NCBI RefSeq assembly: GCF_900188315.1
Contig: NZ_LT897781.1
Coordinates: forward strand, 1,302,001 to 1,366,000
Direction: 5' to 3'
Length of the DNA stretch: 64,000 bases
DNA from: Marinobacter sp. es.042
GTDB taxonomy: Bacteria; Pseudomonadota; Gammaproteobacteria; Pseudomonadales; Oleiphilaceae
Below, piece after piece: positions 1 to 8,630 of the stretch. Below the pieces are notes generated by a model. It saw nothing but the letters and a program-made list of their open reading frames with translations, was not told the origin of the DNA and did no database searches. Position 1 is the stretch's first letter, and the number at the start of each line of letters is the position of its first letter. Position numbers and translations under genes: made by a program.

Positions 1-1127
1 CGCGAGGCATCCCGAAAGACTTGCAGAACCCAGTCTTTGATGGCTTCACGGTCATTGGACATAAGCAACATTGGGTCGCCTTTCCGGACCCGGCGGGCAT
101 GCTTCTCGTCACCGTCGACGATCACCTTGAGAAGGCCATCCTCCTTGGCCGCCATGTTAAAGCTACCATACTGGTCGCCGCCGCCAGCGCTCATCCGTGA
201 GATGGACACATGGGCCCCGCGGCCTGGAATGCCGAATTCCTTGAGTTGGTTCACCAGCTTGAGCAGTTTGCGCCCGGTGGTGTTATCCGGCACACCCCAG
301 AGCGCACGCTCCGGCGGATTGGAAACAATACGGGCTGCCTGGGCATCAATCAGCTCGTAGTAGTAATTCAGCCCCAGGTCTTCAATCTGCTTCTTGTAGT
401 CACTGTGATAGATGTCCTCGATCACCGAGCGCATAGCTCCATCGTAGCCGGGGATCACCGTATCCTTGAGGCCGAGGTATACGTCTCGTTTTTCTGCGAT
501 TGCACGTTGGAAAAAGCGATGCGCCCAGGCTTTCACATCCTCGATGTCATTCGTCGCAAGCAGCCACGGATCGCCTTTGCGAATCTCTCGCCGATGAAGC
601 TCTACCGGGTCGCCGCTGCTGCCCACAAACATCAGCTTGACCACGCCGGTTGCAAGGGAAAGCTGGTTAAAGCTGTCCTTGATGCCGCCGAATTCCATGG
701 TATCCACCTCAATGTCACGCCCGACCCACTGGGGGCGGCGGATGTTGAGGTTGCGGAACTGGATGTCCTCGCGGGTAATATTGCCACTGATGCCCTTGCG
801 GATCGCTCCATTGGGGGACTTGGTCGCCAGCGGGTGCAGGTTGTCCACATCCGGGTGTTTCCTGAGCAAGTCCTCCAACTGCTGGCGGTTTACCGTCATG
901 CCGGCGTTCTTTACACCCACTCCGTGGCGTTGGAGCGAATCAATGGCATCAATAACCACCTGGCCATTGGTAAGCAGCCGGTTTTCCGCAGACAGATCGA
1001 TTTCTTCAAGCTGAATATCAAGCCGTGAGCTCACAAACTTCTTGAGAATGTGTTCAAACGCAACCTGAGCCATCTCGTCGCCGTGAAGGATTACAAGGGG
1101 CGAGGTCACACTGATTCTACTGTCCAT
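1..1127 (-). CDS. Isocitrate dehydrogenase-like protein, partial at left window edge
   Basis: The reading frame is open from an ATG at 1127, preceded by a GGGAG ribosome site, to the window edge: 375 residues with the C-terminus missing. It resembles the eukaryotic-type homodimeric NADP-isocitrate dehydrogenase: an N-terminal GDEM motif, KSPNGAIR matching the substrate-binding SPNGTIR segment, then YDGAM and YELID, which match the family's YDGRF and HRLIDD. Oxidative decarboxylation of isocitrate would be the family reaction. After residue ~265 the usual YDGD..SD metal-binding segment is not recognisable. Instead a second copy of the preceding region appears: RKGDPWLLATND near residue 200 recurs as RKGDPMLLMSND near 350. 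It lies 29 bp downstream of mqo on the same strand, so cotranscription is likely. Family membership is fairly sure; catalytic activity is not. Confidence 0.7.
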   Translation of the reverse strand, partial: MDSRISVTSPLVILHGDEMAQVAFEHILKKFVSSRLDIQLEEIDLSAENRLLTNGQVVIDAIDSLQRHGVGVKNAGMTVNRQQLEDLLRKHPDVDNLHPLATKSPNGAIRKGISGNITREDIQFRNLNIRRPQWVGRDIEVDTMEFGGIKDSFNQLSLATGVVKLMFVGSSGDPVELHRREIRKGDPWLLATNDIEDVKAWAHRFFQRAIAEKRDVYLGLKDTVIPGYDGAMRSVIEDIYHSDYKKQIEDLGLNYYYELIDAQAARIVSNPPERALWGVPDNTTGRKLLKLVNQLKEFGIPGRGAHVSISRMSAGGGDQYGSFNMAAKEDGLLKVIVDGDEKHARRVRKGDPMLLMSNDREAIKDWVLQVFRDAS

Positions 1128-1156
1128 GAAAATCTCCCTGCTGTTTGTTGGCCTGG

Positions 1157-2626
1157 TCAGTCCTGCTGCGATGCCGACTGCTTGATCCCTAGCCGTTCAT
1201 TGACGGCATCCCGGATCTCCCGGTAACGCTCGGGATTTTTCGCCAGGAAATCCAGATTGTCCTCGGGGAATATCTCTTTTTTCTTTTTGCCGGCTTCCTC
1301 ACTGGTAAAAATAGACGGCAAAAGCTGTTCAAGGCAACGTAGCATGACTTCCGGCGATACCGACGCACCAGGCGATGCACCCAGGAGCGTGCCGTAGGTC
1401 TTGTCTTTCGAGACGAGGATCTCTGTGCCCATTTGCAGATCTCCGTCGCGGATGATCTGAACCCGCTGCCCGGCCTCAACTGCTTTCCAGTTGAACTTCT
1501 TGCTCATGCCCGGTGCGAAACTGTCCAGCTCCTCGAACATGCTCTTTTCACCCTTGAAGGTCTCTGAAACCAGATATTTGACCAACGGGAAGTGCTCAAT
1601 GGCGACATTCAACAAGCTCGGGATATCGTGGAGGCGCATGGATCGGAGGTAGTCCAGGAACCCCCGGCCCCTCTCCAGCACCGGTTTAAACGATGCAAAA
1701 GGACCAAACAGAAGATAATACCTTCCATCCGAAACCCGGAGGTCCAGATGGGGAACGGACATCGGAGGCGCACCCACTTTCGCCTTTCCGTAAGTTTTCG
1801 CTCTGTACTGCTCGGCCTGTTCGGCGGTGATCTCGGCCTGCAGGAACCGTCCGCCCACGGGAAAACCGGTGAAGCGGCGCGCGAAAGGCAAGTGGCTCTT
1901 TTTAAGGATCGGGAAGGCACCGCCGCCGGCACCGACGAAAAGAACGTCGGCCTTATAGCGGCGATCAACGCCCCTGCTCTGAGTTTCCACAAGCCAGCTT
2001 CCGGCGGGGCTGCGATGCACTCGCTTGACGTTCGTCCCGTATTCAATTTTCACCCCAAGATCGTCAACAGCATGCTTGGCCATTTGCTCTGTGAGGGCGC
2101 CAAAGTTGACGTCCGTGCCCGTCTCGATAACAGTCGCCGCCATTTTCTCGTGTCTGGGCCGCTCCTCCATGGTGTATGGAATCCAGCTCTTGATCTCGTC
2201 GAAATCCTCGGAGTAACGCATCTGTTCGAAGAAATGGTGGGACGACATCTCATTGAACCGGAGCTTCAGTTCCTGAATAGACGGCTCGGAGACGATGGTG
2301 CAGTGCTTGGTCTGGTTGATAAACGATTTGGGGTCTTTGATGGCCCCTTTCTGGATCAGGTACGCCCAGAACTGCTTGGCCACATTGAACTGAGCGTGAA
2401 TCTTCACCGCCTTTTCGACAGAAATAACCTCTTCGTCCACCGGCGTATAGTTCAGCTCACAGTTCGCCTCGTGCCCGGTTCCGGCGTTATTGAACACCCA
2501 GGAATTGCCTGCCCCGGGGCCATCCAGTCTTTCGAGAATGGTGATATCCAGTTCCGGTGCCAGTTCTTTCGCTAGAGTCGCGAAAGTTGTGCCCATGATC
2601 CCTGCGCCAATGATAATTACGTTCAT
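1157..2626 (-). CDS. mqo: Malate:quinone oxidoreductase
   Basis: A 489-residue FAD enzyme that oxidises malate to oxaloacetate and passes electrons to the quinone pool at the inner membrane. The N-terminus carries the dinucleotide-binding motif GAGIMGTTFA, followed by ERLDGPGAGNSWVFNNAGTG, a stretch typical of Mqo. Length fits the family (about 490-550). The ATG at 2626 begins directly at the FAD fold with a weak GTAGG site upstream. It is transcribed away from the branched-chain dehydrogenase operon and toward the isocitrate-dehydrogenase-like gene, giving a small TCA-cycle cluster. Confidence 0.93.
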   Translation of the reverse strand: MNVIIIGAGIMGTTFATLAKELAPELDITILERLDGPGAGNSWVFNNAGTGHEANCELNYTPVDEEVISVEKAVKIHAQFNVAKQFWAYLIQKGAIKDPKSFINQTKHCTIVSEPSIQELKLRFNEMSSHHFFEQMRYSEDFDEIKSWIPYTMEERPRHEKMAATVIETGTDVNFGALTEQMAKHAVDDLGVKIEYGTNVKRVHRSPAGSWLVETQSRGVDRRYKADVLFVGAGGGAFPILKKSHLPFARRFTGFPVGGRFLQAEITAEQAEQYRAKTYGKAKVGAPPMSVPHLDLRVSDGRYYLLFGPFASFKPVLERGRGFLDYLRSMRLHDIPSLLNVAIEHFPLVKYLVSETFKGEKSMFEELDSFAPGMSKKFNWKAVEAGQRVQIIRDGDLQMGTEILVSKDKTYGTLLGASPGASVSPEVMLRCLEQLLPSIFTSEEAGKKKKEIFPEDNLDFLAKNPERYREIRDAVNERLGIKQSASQQD

Positions 2627-2776
2627 TAAAACCTACCCGCGTGAGTCGAATGTCTGAACAAGGTTGGAAAAGTATGTGTATTGACGGTAGCACGCTTCTG
2701 CAGACACGGAAAACGCGTGCCGAGCGTTCTTTAACAAAGGAAAATTCTGAACAGAGGGGTCTACCCCTGTTTCGCA

Positions 2777-2794
2777 GTTTACGTTAAGGTAAAC
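2777..2794. promoter_or_regulatory. Palindromic operator candidate upstream of the branched-chain dehydrogenase operon
   Basis: GTTTAC, a six-base spacer GTTAAG, then GTAAAC form a perfect inverted repeat about 110 bp before the E1 alpha start, in the 277-bp divergent region shared with mqo. Its form recalls sites of the MerR-family regulator LiuR, which controls branched-chain amino acid catabolism in gammaproteobacteria; that link is from memory of the motif and is an inference. Confidence 0.4.
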
Positions 2795-2903
2795 ATGAGC
2801 TGGCCGGAATCACACCAGATTTCGCCAGGCTGTCTACAATGACATTAACTACACTCCCACAAGGAGTGTTTGTTCCTCAGGCCACTACCCCAGGAAGAGG
2901 ATT

Positions 2904-4088
2904 ATGACAACAACAAAGTCCAAAGTTGTGTATTCCCCAGTGTTTACCGACGGTGCGGAGTTCCGGATTCCCACCTTCAAGCTCCTGAAACAGGACGGCA
3001 AGCTCTACAAGAGCGCCAAAGCTCCTGATCTCGACAAAGACAAGGCCCTCCGTATATACCGGGCCATGGTCACTACCCGAATTCTTGACGAGCGAATGCT
3101 TGCTGCCCAACGGCAGGGCAGGTTGAGCTTTTACATGCAGTGCACCGGTGAAGAAGCTGCAGTGATCGGCAGTGCGGCAGCACTGGATGATGGCGACATG
3201 ATCATGGCGCAGTACCGGGAGCAAGGTGCCCTGGCCTACCGCGGCTTTACCATTGATGAATTCATGAACCAGTTGTTCGGCAACGAGATGGACTACGGCA
3301 AGGGCCGCCAGATGCCGGTCCACTATGGCTCGAAGAAGCTGAACTACATGACCATTTCCTCGCCGCTGGCTACCCAGATTCCCCAGGCCGCGGGCTATGC
3401 CTATGGTCAGAAACTCCGGGGCGAAGGTCTCTGCACCATTACCTATTTTGGTGAAGGCGCTGCCTCGGAAGGCGACTTTCACGCTGCCCTGAACATGGCT
3501 GCGGTTCATCGGGTGCCGGTGATCTTCCTGTGCCGCAACAACGGGTACGCCATTTCCACGCCGGCCGCCGAACAGTTTGCTGCCGACGGCGTTGCACCCC
3601 GGGCTTACGGTTACAAGATGGACGTGATCCGGGTGGATGGGAACGACATTCTTGCCATGTATCAGGCCACTCAGGAAGCCCGCAAACTGGCCGTGGAACA
3701 CAACCGTCCGGTATTGATCGAGGCCATGAGCTATCGCCTGGCCGCCCACTCCTCCTCGGACGACCCCTCCGGCTATCGCAGCAAGGATGAAGAGGCCGTT
3801 TGGCGCGAGAAAGATCCTATCCTGCGTATGCGCCTCTGGCTGGAAAGCAAGAAATGGTGGAGTGAGGACGACGAAAAGCAGCTGCAGGAAAACATGCGCC
3901 GCGAAGTACTGGAAACGATGAAACGTGCCCAGAAGCGTCCACCACCGCCGCTCGAATCCCTGGTAAGCGACGTCTACGACAAAGTGCCACCTGCCCTGGC
4001 TGAGCAGTTCGAAAAATTGAAAGCGCACATCGGCCGTCACCCGGACGAATACCCGAAGAGTGCCGAACACGCCAAGGGAGGAGCTTGA
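2904..4088 (+). CDS. bkdA1: Branched-chain 2-oxoacid dehydrogenase E1 alpha subunit
   Basis: Thiamine-diphosphate-dependent decarboxylase subunit (394 aa) of the complex that turns branched-chain keto acids from Leu, Ile and Val into acyl-CoAs. The cofactor motif starts at [15 protein letters not shown] near residue 183 and ends at the paired Asn of CRNNGYAIS near 212. The long N-terminal extension before the core (about 50 residues) is typical of BkdA1. Around residues 282-291 lies [12 protein letters not shown], the equivalent of the mammalian phosphorylation loop HSTSDDSSAYR. A GGAAGAGG site precedes the ATG. First gene of the operon E1 alpha, E1 beta, E2, kinase. Confidence 0.92.
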   Translation: MTTTKSKVVYSPVFTDGAEFRIPTFKLLKQDGKLYKSAKAPDLDKDKALRIYRAMVTTRILDERMLAAQRQGRLSFYMQCTGEEAAVIGSAAALDDGDMIMAQYREQGALAYRGFTIDEFMNQLFGNEMDYGKGRQMPVHYGSKKLNYMTISSPLATQIPQAAGYAYGQKLRGEGLCTITYFGEGAASEGDFHAALNMAAVHRVPVIFLCRNNGYAISTPAAEQFAADGVAPRAYGYKMDVIRVDGNDILAMYQATQEARKLAVEHNRPVLIEAMSYRLAAHSSSDDPSGYRSKDEEAVWREKDPILRMRLWLESKKWWSEDDEKQLQENMRREVLETMKRAQKRPPPPLESLVSDVYDKVPPALAEQFEKLKAHIGRHPDEYPKSAEHAKGGA

Positions 4089-4089
4089 G

Positions 4090-5067
4090 ATGTCGAAGAT
4101 GAATATGCTCCAGGCCATCAACAATGCCCTCGACATTGCGATGGCAGAGGACGAGCGGGTTCTGTGCTTCGGTGAGGATGTGGGCGTGTTTGGCGGCGTT
4201 TTCCGTGCAACCAGTAACCTGCAACAGAAATACGGCAAGGCCCGTTGCTTTAACACGCCTCTGGTAGAGCAAGGCATCATCGGGTTTGCCAACGGCCTGG
4301 CCGCACAGGGTTCGGTGCCGGTGGCAGAGATCCAGTTTGCCGACTACATTTTCCCGGCCTTCGATCAGATCGTGAACGAATCCGCGAAGTTCCGCTATCG
4401 CTCAGGGAACCTGTTCAACGTGGGCGGCCTGACTATTCGCGCCCCCTACGGCGGCGGCATTGCCGGCGGCCTTTACCACTCCCAATCACCGGAAGCCTAC
4501 TTTGCCCATACCCCGGGCCTGAAAATCGTTGTACCGCGCAACCCGCATCAGGCCAAAGGGCTGCTGCTTGCCGCTATCCACGATCCCAACCCGACCCTGC
4601 TCTTTGAGCCCAAGCGCCTGTACCGGGCCTCGGTGGGTGAGGTGCCGGATGAAGACTATCGCCTGCCCCTGGGCGAAGCCGAAGTCACCAAGGAAGGCAC
4701 GGACGTGACGATTCTGGGCTGGGGCGCCCAGATGGAAGTGATCGACCAGGCGGTGGAACGGGCCGAGAAAGATGGCATCTCCTGTGAGGTCATCGACCTC
4801 AGGACCATTCTGCCCTGGGATGTGGAAACCGTGGCCAACTCCGTGTTCAAGACCGGACGGCTGGTGGTCACCCACGAAGCTCCCCTGACCGGCGGATTCG
4901 CCGGTGAAATCGCCGCCACGATTCAGGAGCGCTGTTTCCTGTATCTGGAGTCTCCGATCGCACGGGTAACCGGGATGGACACCCCCTTCCCGCTGGTGCT
5001 GGAAAAAGAGCACCTGCCCAACCACCTGAAGGTCTATGAGGCCATCAGGGCGAGCGTTGAATTCTAG
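4090..5067 (+). CDS. bkdA2: Branched-chain 2-oxoacid dehydrogenase E1 beta subunit
   Basis: A 325-residue partner of E1 alpha; together they form the alpha2beta2 decarboxylase. It shows the transketolase-like [14 protein letters not shown] segment near residue 25, [15 protein letters not shown] and [15 protein letters not shown]. The start is placed at 4090 because a strong AGGGAGGAG site sits 7-8 bases upstream; an in-frame ATG at 4060 would lie inside the E1 alpha gene and lacks a site. One base separates it from the E1 alpha stop, so translation is probably coupled. Confidence 0.93.
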   Translation: MSKMNMLQAINNALDIAMAEDERVLCFGEDVGVFGGVFRATSNLQQKYGKARCFNTPLVEQGIIGFANGLAAQGSVPVAEIQFADYIFPAFDQIVNESAKFRYRSGNLFNVGGLTIRAPYGGGIAGGLYHSQSPEAYFAHTPGLKIVVPRNPHQAKGLLLAAIHDPNPTLLFEPKRLYRASVGEVPDEDYRLPLGEAEVTKEGTDVTILGWGAQMEVIDQAVERAEKDGISCEVIDLRTILPWDVETVANSVFKTGRLVVTHEAPLTGGFAGEIAATIQERCFLYLESPIARVTGMDTPFPLVLEKEHLPNHLKVYEAIRASVEF

Positions 5068-5093
5068 GCTGATATCAGGACAGGAGAGTGACT

Positions 5094-6704
5094 ATGAGTG
5101 ATTTTATACTGCCCGATATCGGCGAAGGTATCGTGGAATGTGAACTGGTCAAATGGCTGGTTATTGAAGGCGATGTGATTGAAGAAGATCAACCAGTCGC
5201 CGAGGTAATGACCGACAAGGCCCTGGTGGAGATTCCTGCACCCTACAAAGGCCGCGTGACACGCCTCTACTACAAGGAGGGCGACATCGCCAAAGTCCAT
5301 GCCCCGCTGTTCGAGCTGGTGGATGAAAGCGAAAGCAGTGGCCAGGCGTCAGCGGCCAGTTCTCCGGGACCTGCCGAAGCAAAGCCGGCTCCCGAGGCGG
5401 AAAAACAGCCGGCCTCCGGCGCCAAATCGGACGATAACGCCACCGAAGACTTTATCCTGCCGGATATCGGCGAAGGTATCGTTGAGTGCGAAGTGGTGGA
5501 ATGGCGTGTGGCCGAAGGTGACGAAATCGAGGAAGACCAGCCTGTTGTGGACGTTATGACCGACAAGGCCATGGTCGAGATTACCGCACCCAAAGCCGGG
5601 CGCGTGACCAAGCTTTACCATCAACAGCAGGCCATGGCCAAGGTTCATGCCCCGCTGTTTGCGTTCATTCCCCGGGATCGGGAAGAGTCGGAGGAAGCTA
5701 GAACCAAACCGGAGCCCGCGGCCCAACTCTCAACCGCGACAGCCTCGCCTGTCGCTGCGGCCAGCCGACAGCGTATTCCGGCCAGCCCTGCCGTTCGCCG
5801 CCTGGTTCGAGAGCATGAACTCAACCTCTCGGATATTAAGGGATCCGGCAAAGATGGTCGTGTGCTGAAAGCCGATGTACTGGCTCATATCGAGGAAGGC
5901 CCGAAACAGACCCACGTCCAGGCCCAAAAACAGGCTCCCGCCGACGATGCGCAAACGGCCACCACCAGCAGTGCCCGCAGGGCGCCTGCCGCCGAACAGG
6001 AAGCGCGAGTCGAACCCATCCGCGGGATAAAAGCTGCAATGGCGAAAAGCATGGTCAAATCGGCCACCACCATTCCTCACTTTATCTACAGCGAGGATAT
6101 TGATGTCACCGATCTGCTCAAGCTTCGGGAACAACTGAAACCGGAGGCAGAAGCGCGGGGCTCAAGGCTGACGCTCATGCCCTTCTTCATGAAGGCCATG
6201 GCCCTGGCGGTTCAGGAATTCCCGGTACTCAACAGCCAGCTCAACGATGACGTCACGGAGATTCACTACCTGCCCCAGTGCAATATCGGTATGGCGGTGG
6301 ATGGCAAAGCCGGCCTGACGGTGCCGAACATCAAAGGCGTGGAAAGCCTCTCGTTGTTGGGCATTGCCGACGAGGTTGCGCGCCTGACCGAGGCGGCCCG
6401 ATCTGGCCGCGCCAGCCAGGAAGACCTCAAGGGCGGCACCATTACGATCTCCAACATTGGCGCATTGGGCGGAACTTACACCGCACCCATTATCAACGCG
6501 CCGGAAGTGGCCATTGTTGCCCTGGGGCGCACCCAGAAACTGCCCCGGTTTGACGCCAACGGCCAAGTGGTGGAACGCGCTATCATGACGGTGAGCTGGG
6601 CCGGCGATCATCGCATTATCGACGGCGGCACCATCGCCCGGTTCTGCAACCGCTGGAAGGGCTACCTGGAATCGCCCCAAACCATGCTCCTGCATATGGG
6701 CTGA
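5094..6704 (+). CDS. bkdB: Branched-chain 2-oxoacid dehydrogenase E2, two lipoyl domains
   Basis: Dihydrolipoyl acyltransferase core (536 aa) that moves the acyl group to CoA. Two tandem lipoyl domains start DFILPDIGEG (residues ~3 and ~118), with lipoyl-lysine motifs TDKALVEI (Lys42) and TDKAMVEI (~Lys158). A Pro/Ala linker leads to the E1/E3-binding domain (SPAVRRLVREHEL, ~227-262) and the catalytic domain, with the active-site HRIIDGG near residue 505. Branched-chain E2 proteins more often carry a single lipoyl domain. The ATG at 5094 has AGGAG seven bases upstream; a GTG at 5088 is the alternative. No dedicated E3 gene follows, so lipoamide dehydrogenase must come from elsewhere. Confidence 0.93.
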   Translation: MSDFILPDIGEGIVECELVKWLVIEGDVIEEDQPVAEVMTDKALVEIPAPYKGRVTRLYYKEGDIAKVHAPLFELVDESESSGQASAASSPGPAEAKPAPEAEKQPASGAKSDDNATEDFILPDIGEGIVECEVVEWRVAEGDEIEEDQPVVDVMTDKAMVEITAPKAGRVTKLYHQQQAMAKVHAPLFAFIPRDREESEEARTKPEPAAQLSTATASPVAAASRQRIPASPAVRRLVREHELNLSDIKGSGKDGRVLKADVLAHIEEGPKQTHVQAQKQAPADDAQTATTSSARRAPAAEQEARVEPIRGIKAAMAKSMVKSATTIPHFIYSEDIDVTDLLKLREQLKPEAEARGSRLTLMPFFMKAMALAVQEFPVLNSQLNDDVTEIHYLPQCNIGMAVDGKAGLTVPNIKGVESLSLLGIADEVARLTEAARSGRASQEDLKGGTITISNIGALGGTYTAPIINAPEVAIVALGRTQKLPRFDANGQVVERAIMTVSWAGDHRIIDGGTIARFCNRWKGYLESPQTMLLHMG

Positions 6705-6713
6705 CGTTTCATC

Positions 6714-8558
6714 ATGGCGCAGAAGACGCAACTGCAGCAGTTCTACATCCCCGAAGAGCAGTCGATCTACCTGCTCAGCCATGATGATGCCAAAAAGCTC
6801 AAAGACTGGGTGGCGCTCTGCGCTGCCCAGCTCCGCCAACTCGGCTACCAGGACATTGAGTTGATTGGCAAGGGTGCGTACGGCTTTGTATTCTCAGGCC
6901 GACTGCCCGGCACCGCAGCCGGGGGCCCGGAACACGTCTTCAAATTCACCCGTATCAACCTGCCCCGGCATCTTCAGGACCGGCTTGAAGATGAAGCCTA
7001 CATTCTGGAGCAGGTCCGCCACCCCAGGGTGCCACGGCTGATTTCCTACCAGAGAGCCAATAACCAGCCGATTCTGGTGATGGAGCGTGCTGCCGGATTA
7101 AATCTGGAAGAGGTTTCCCTGCGTGATGGTCGTCTGAAACCACGGCTCATCATGCGCATCGCGGACCAGCTGGCCGACATCCTGCGAAACCTTCGCCGTG
7201 AAAATGGTCCCGCCGGCAGGCCAATCGTTCATGGCGATATCAAACCTTCCAATCTCGTCTTCGACGCCAACACCGAAAACATTGCCCTGATTGACTGGGG
7301 CTCCTCCGTGTTTGCCCAGCTGGACGCCAACCAGCAGTTCATCACCGCCAACGTGATGGAGCTGATGTCCGATAACCTCCAGCAAACCAACGCTCGGCTC
7401 GGCGATGTCTATTTTATTGGCGAGGAACAGCTCAACGGCGGGCTGTCTTCTCCCCGTTTTGACGAACAGGGCGCAGCCGGCACGCTCTATGCCCTGGCGT
7501 CAGCCCAATCCTGCCGCTTTGGCCATCGGGCCATCCCGGCCACCTCACTGGGCCTGCCCATGGAATTCGCGCGCATGCTGGATGGCATGCTATCCCCTGA
7601 TCCAGACACTCGCCGCAAGGCCGGCGATTACTACCTGACAGAGATGCCGCGTATGGCCCGCACGGTGATGATCGATCTGCCGGAAAGGCCGGTCGCGGCC
7701 CAGGTACCCGTGTGGGTACGTGCCTCTGACCAGGAAATTGACACCGTGGTTTACAGCTCGCGTAAATCCTTTCTCAGGGAGGAAGGCGCACCGGAAACCC
7801 TCAACGACGTCAATGACGTACAGCTGGACCGCTACTACAAGAACTTCATGCAGGGCATGGGCGAAACCGAAAAGGCGTTTCTGGCCGCCGTCAGCCGGCT
7901 CGGGCGCTACCCGGTGGAAGGTGGCCTGGCCGTACGCTGGGAAACCGATGGCATCTACATCGACACTTCCCTGAATCTGCACGATCCGGCCTTGAAGTCG
8001 GCGTTTGTGCAGGCCGTCAACAATATGGTCTACCTGGCCCAGGCCATTTATCGCAAGGGGATTTTCAAAAGCTGTCTGTTTAACGCCCGCAATACCCTGC
8101 ACGTTGATCGCGAAGAACCCGACCAGCCGTTTCTGGTGTCGCCGGACATGAAACTGCATTACGAGGTCAGCGCCGCACCAGAGGTGGAGGACGAAAGTCG
8201 CGTTCACTCCTACTTTGAAGACGGGCCGGATCCGGAGGAATTTCTCGTTCTTCCTGAGACCATCATCCGTTCGCTGGAAGCACTGAACAATATTCACCAT
8301 ACCGGCATGATCATCTTCGAAGCCCTGCCCCGCCATCTCAAAATCCATAGCCACTATCGGCTACTGGATCCTGAGCAAGAATCGGAGTTCAGCCGGTTGC
8401 TGGATGAAATTCTCTCGGCAGTCGAGCAGATAACTGGCCTCGGTGTATCAGGCTTTATGAAGATGCCTTACAAGGACACCCGGTTCTTTCCCCACATCGA
8501 GCGACTTCCCGAACGCTACTACCCGCGTAATCCAAGGACTGAGCATGCCTCTACCTGA
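6714..8558 (+). CDS. Hanks-type serine/threonine protein kinase
   Basis: 614 residues with a complete kinase signature: glycine loop GKGAYGFVF (52-60), ATP lysine in VFKF (Lys77), a Glu around 92-95, catalytic loop HGDIKPSN (Asp175, Lys177, Asn180) and DWG (194-196) in place of DFG. The kinase lobe ends near 320; the remaining ~290 residues match no domain I recognise and hold no membrane segment, so the protein looks soluble. It begins 10 bp after the E2 stop and is surely cotranscribed with the branched-chain dehydrogenase genes. The obvious inference is control of that complex by phosphorylation, which this sequence alone cannot prove. Confidence 0.85.
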   Translation: MAQKTQLQQFYIPEEQSIYLLSHDDAKKLKDWVALCAAQLRQLGYQDIELIGKGAYGFVFSGRLPGTAAGGPEHVFKFTRINLPRHLQDRLEDEAYILEQVRHPRVPRLISYQRANNQPILVMERAAGLNLEEVSLRDGRLKPRLIMRIADQLADILRNLRRENGPAGRPIVHGDIKPSNLVFDANTENIALIDWGSSVFAQLDANQQFITANVMELMSDNLQQTNARLGDVYFIGEEQLNGGLSSPRFDEQGAAGTLYALASAQSCRFGHRAIPATSLGLPMEFARMLDGMLSPDPDTRRKAGDYYLTEMPRMARTVMIDLPERPVAAQVPVWVRASDQEIDTVVYSSRKSFLREEGAPETLNDVNDVQLDRYYKNFMQGMGETEKAFLAAVSRLGRYPVEGGLAVRWETDGIYIDTSLNLHDPALKSAFVQAVNNMVYLAQAIYRKGIFKSCLFNARNTLHVDREEPDQPFLVSPDMKLHYEVSAAPEVEDESRVHSYFEDGPDPEEFLVLPETIIRSLEALNNIHHTGMIIFEALPRHLKIHSHYRLLDPEQESEFSRLLDEILSAVEQITGLGVSGFMKMPYKDTRFFPHIERLPERYYPRNPRTEHAST

Positions 8559-8630
8559 GGCAAAACACAGCTTCAGTTTTTAGAAACCGTGCCGTTAACT
8601 ATTAAAACCAATTAATAGAAGGGCAACGCT

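Noticed and set aside
210..1028. 272-aa plus-strand frame at left edge
   Set aside because: Antisense to the clearly coding isocitrate-dehydrogenase-like gene.
2877..4292. 471-aa minus-strand frame
   Set aside because: Antisense to E1 alpha and the start of E1 beta; no motif and composition of a GC-rich shadow.
5094..5660. Apparent duplication within the E2 gene as an assembly artefact
   Set aside because: The two copies are diverged lipoyl domains with their own Lys motifs; a normal E2 architecture.
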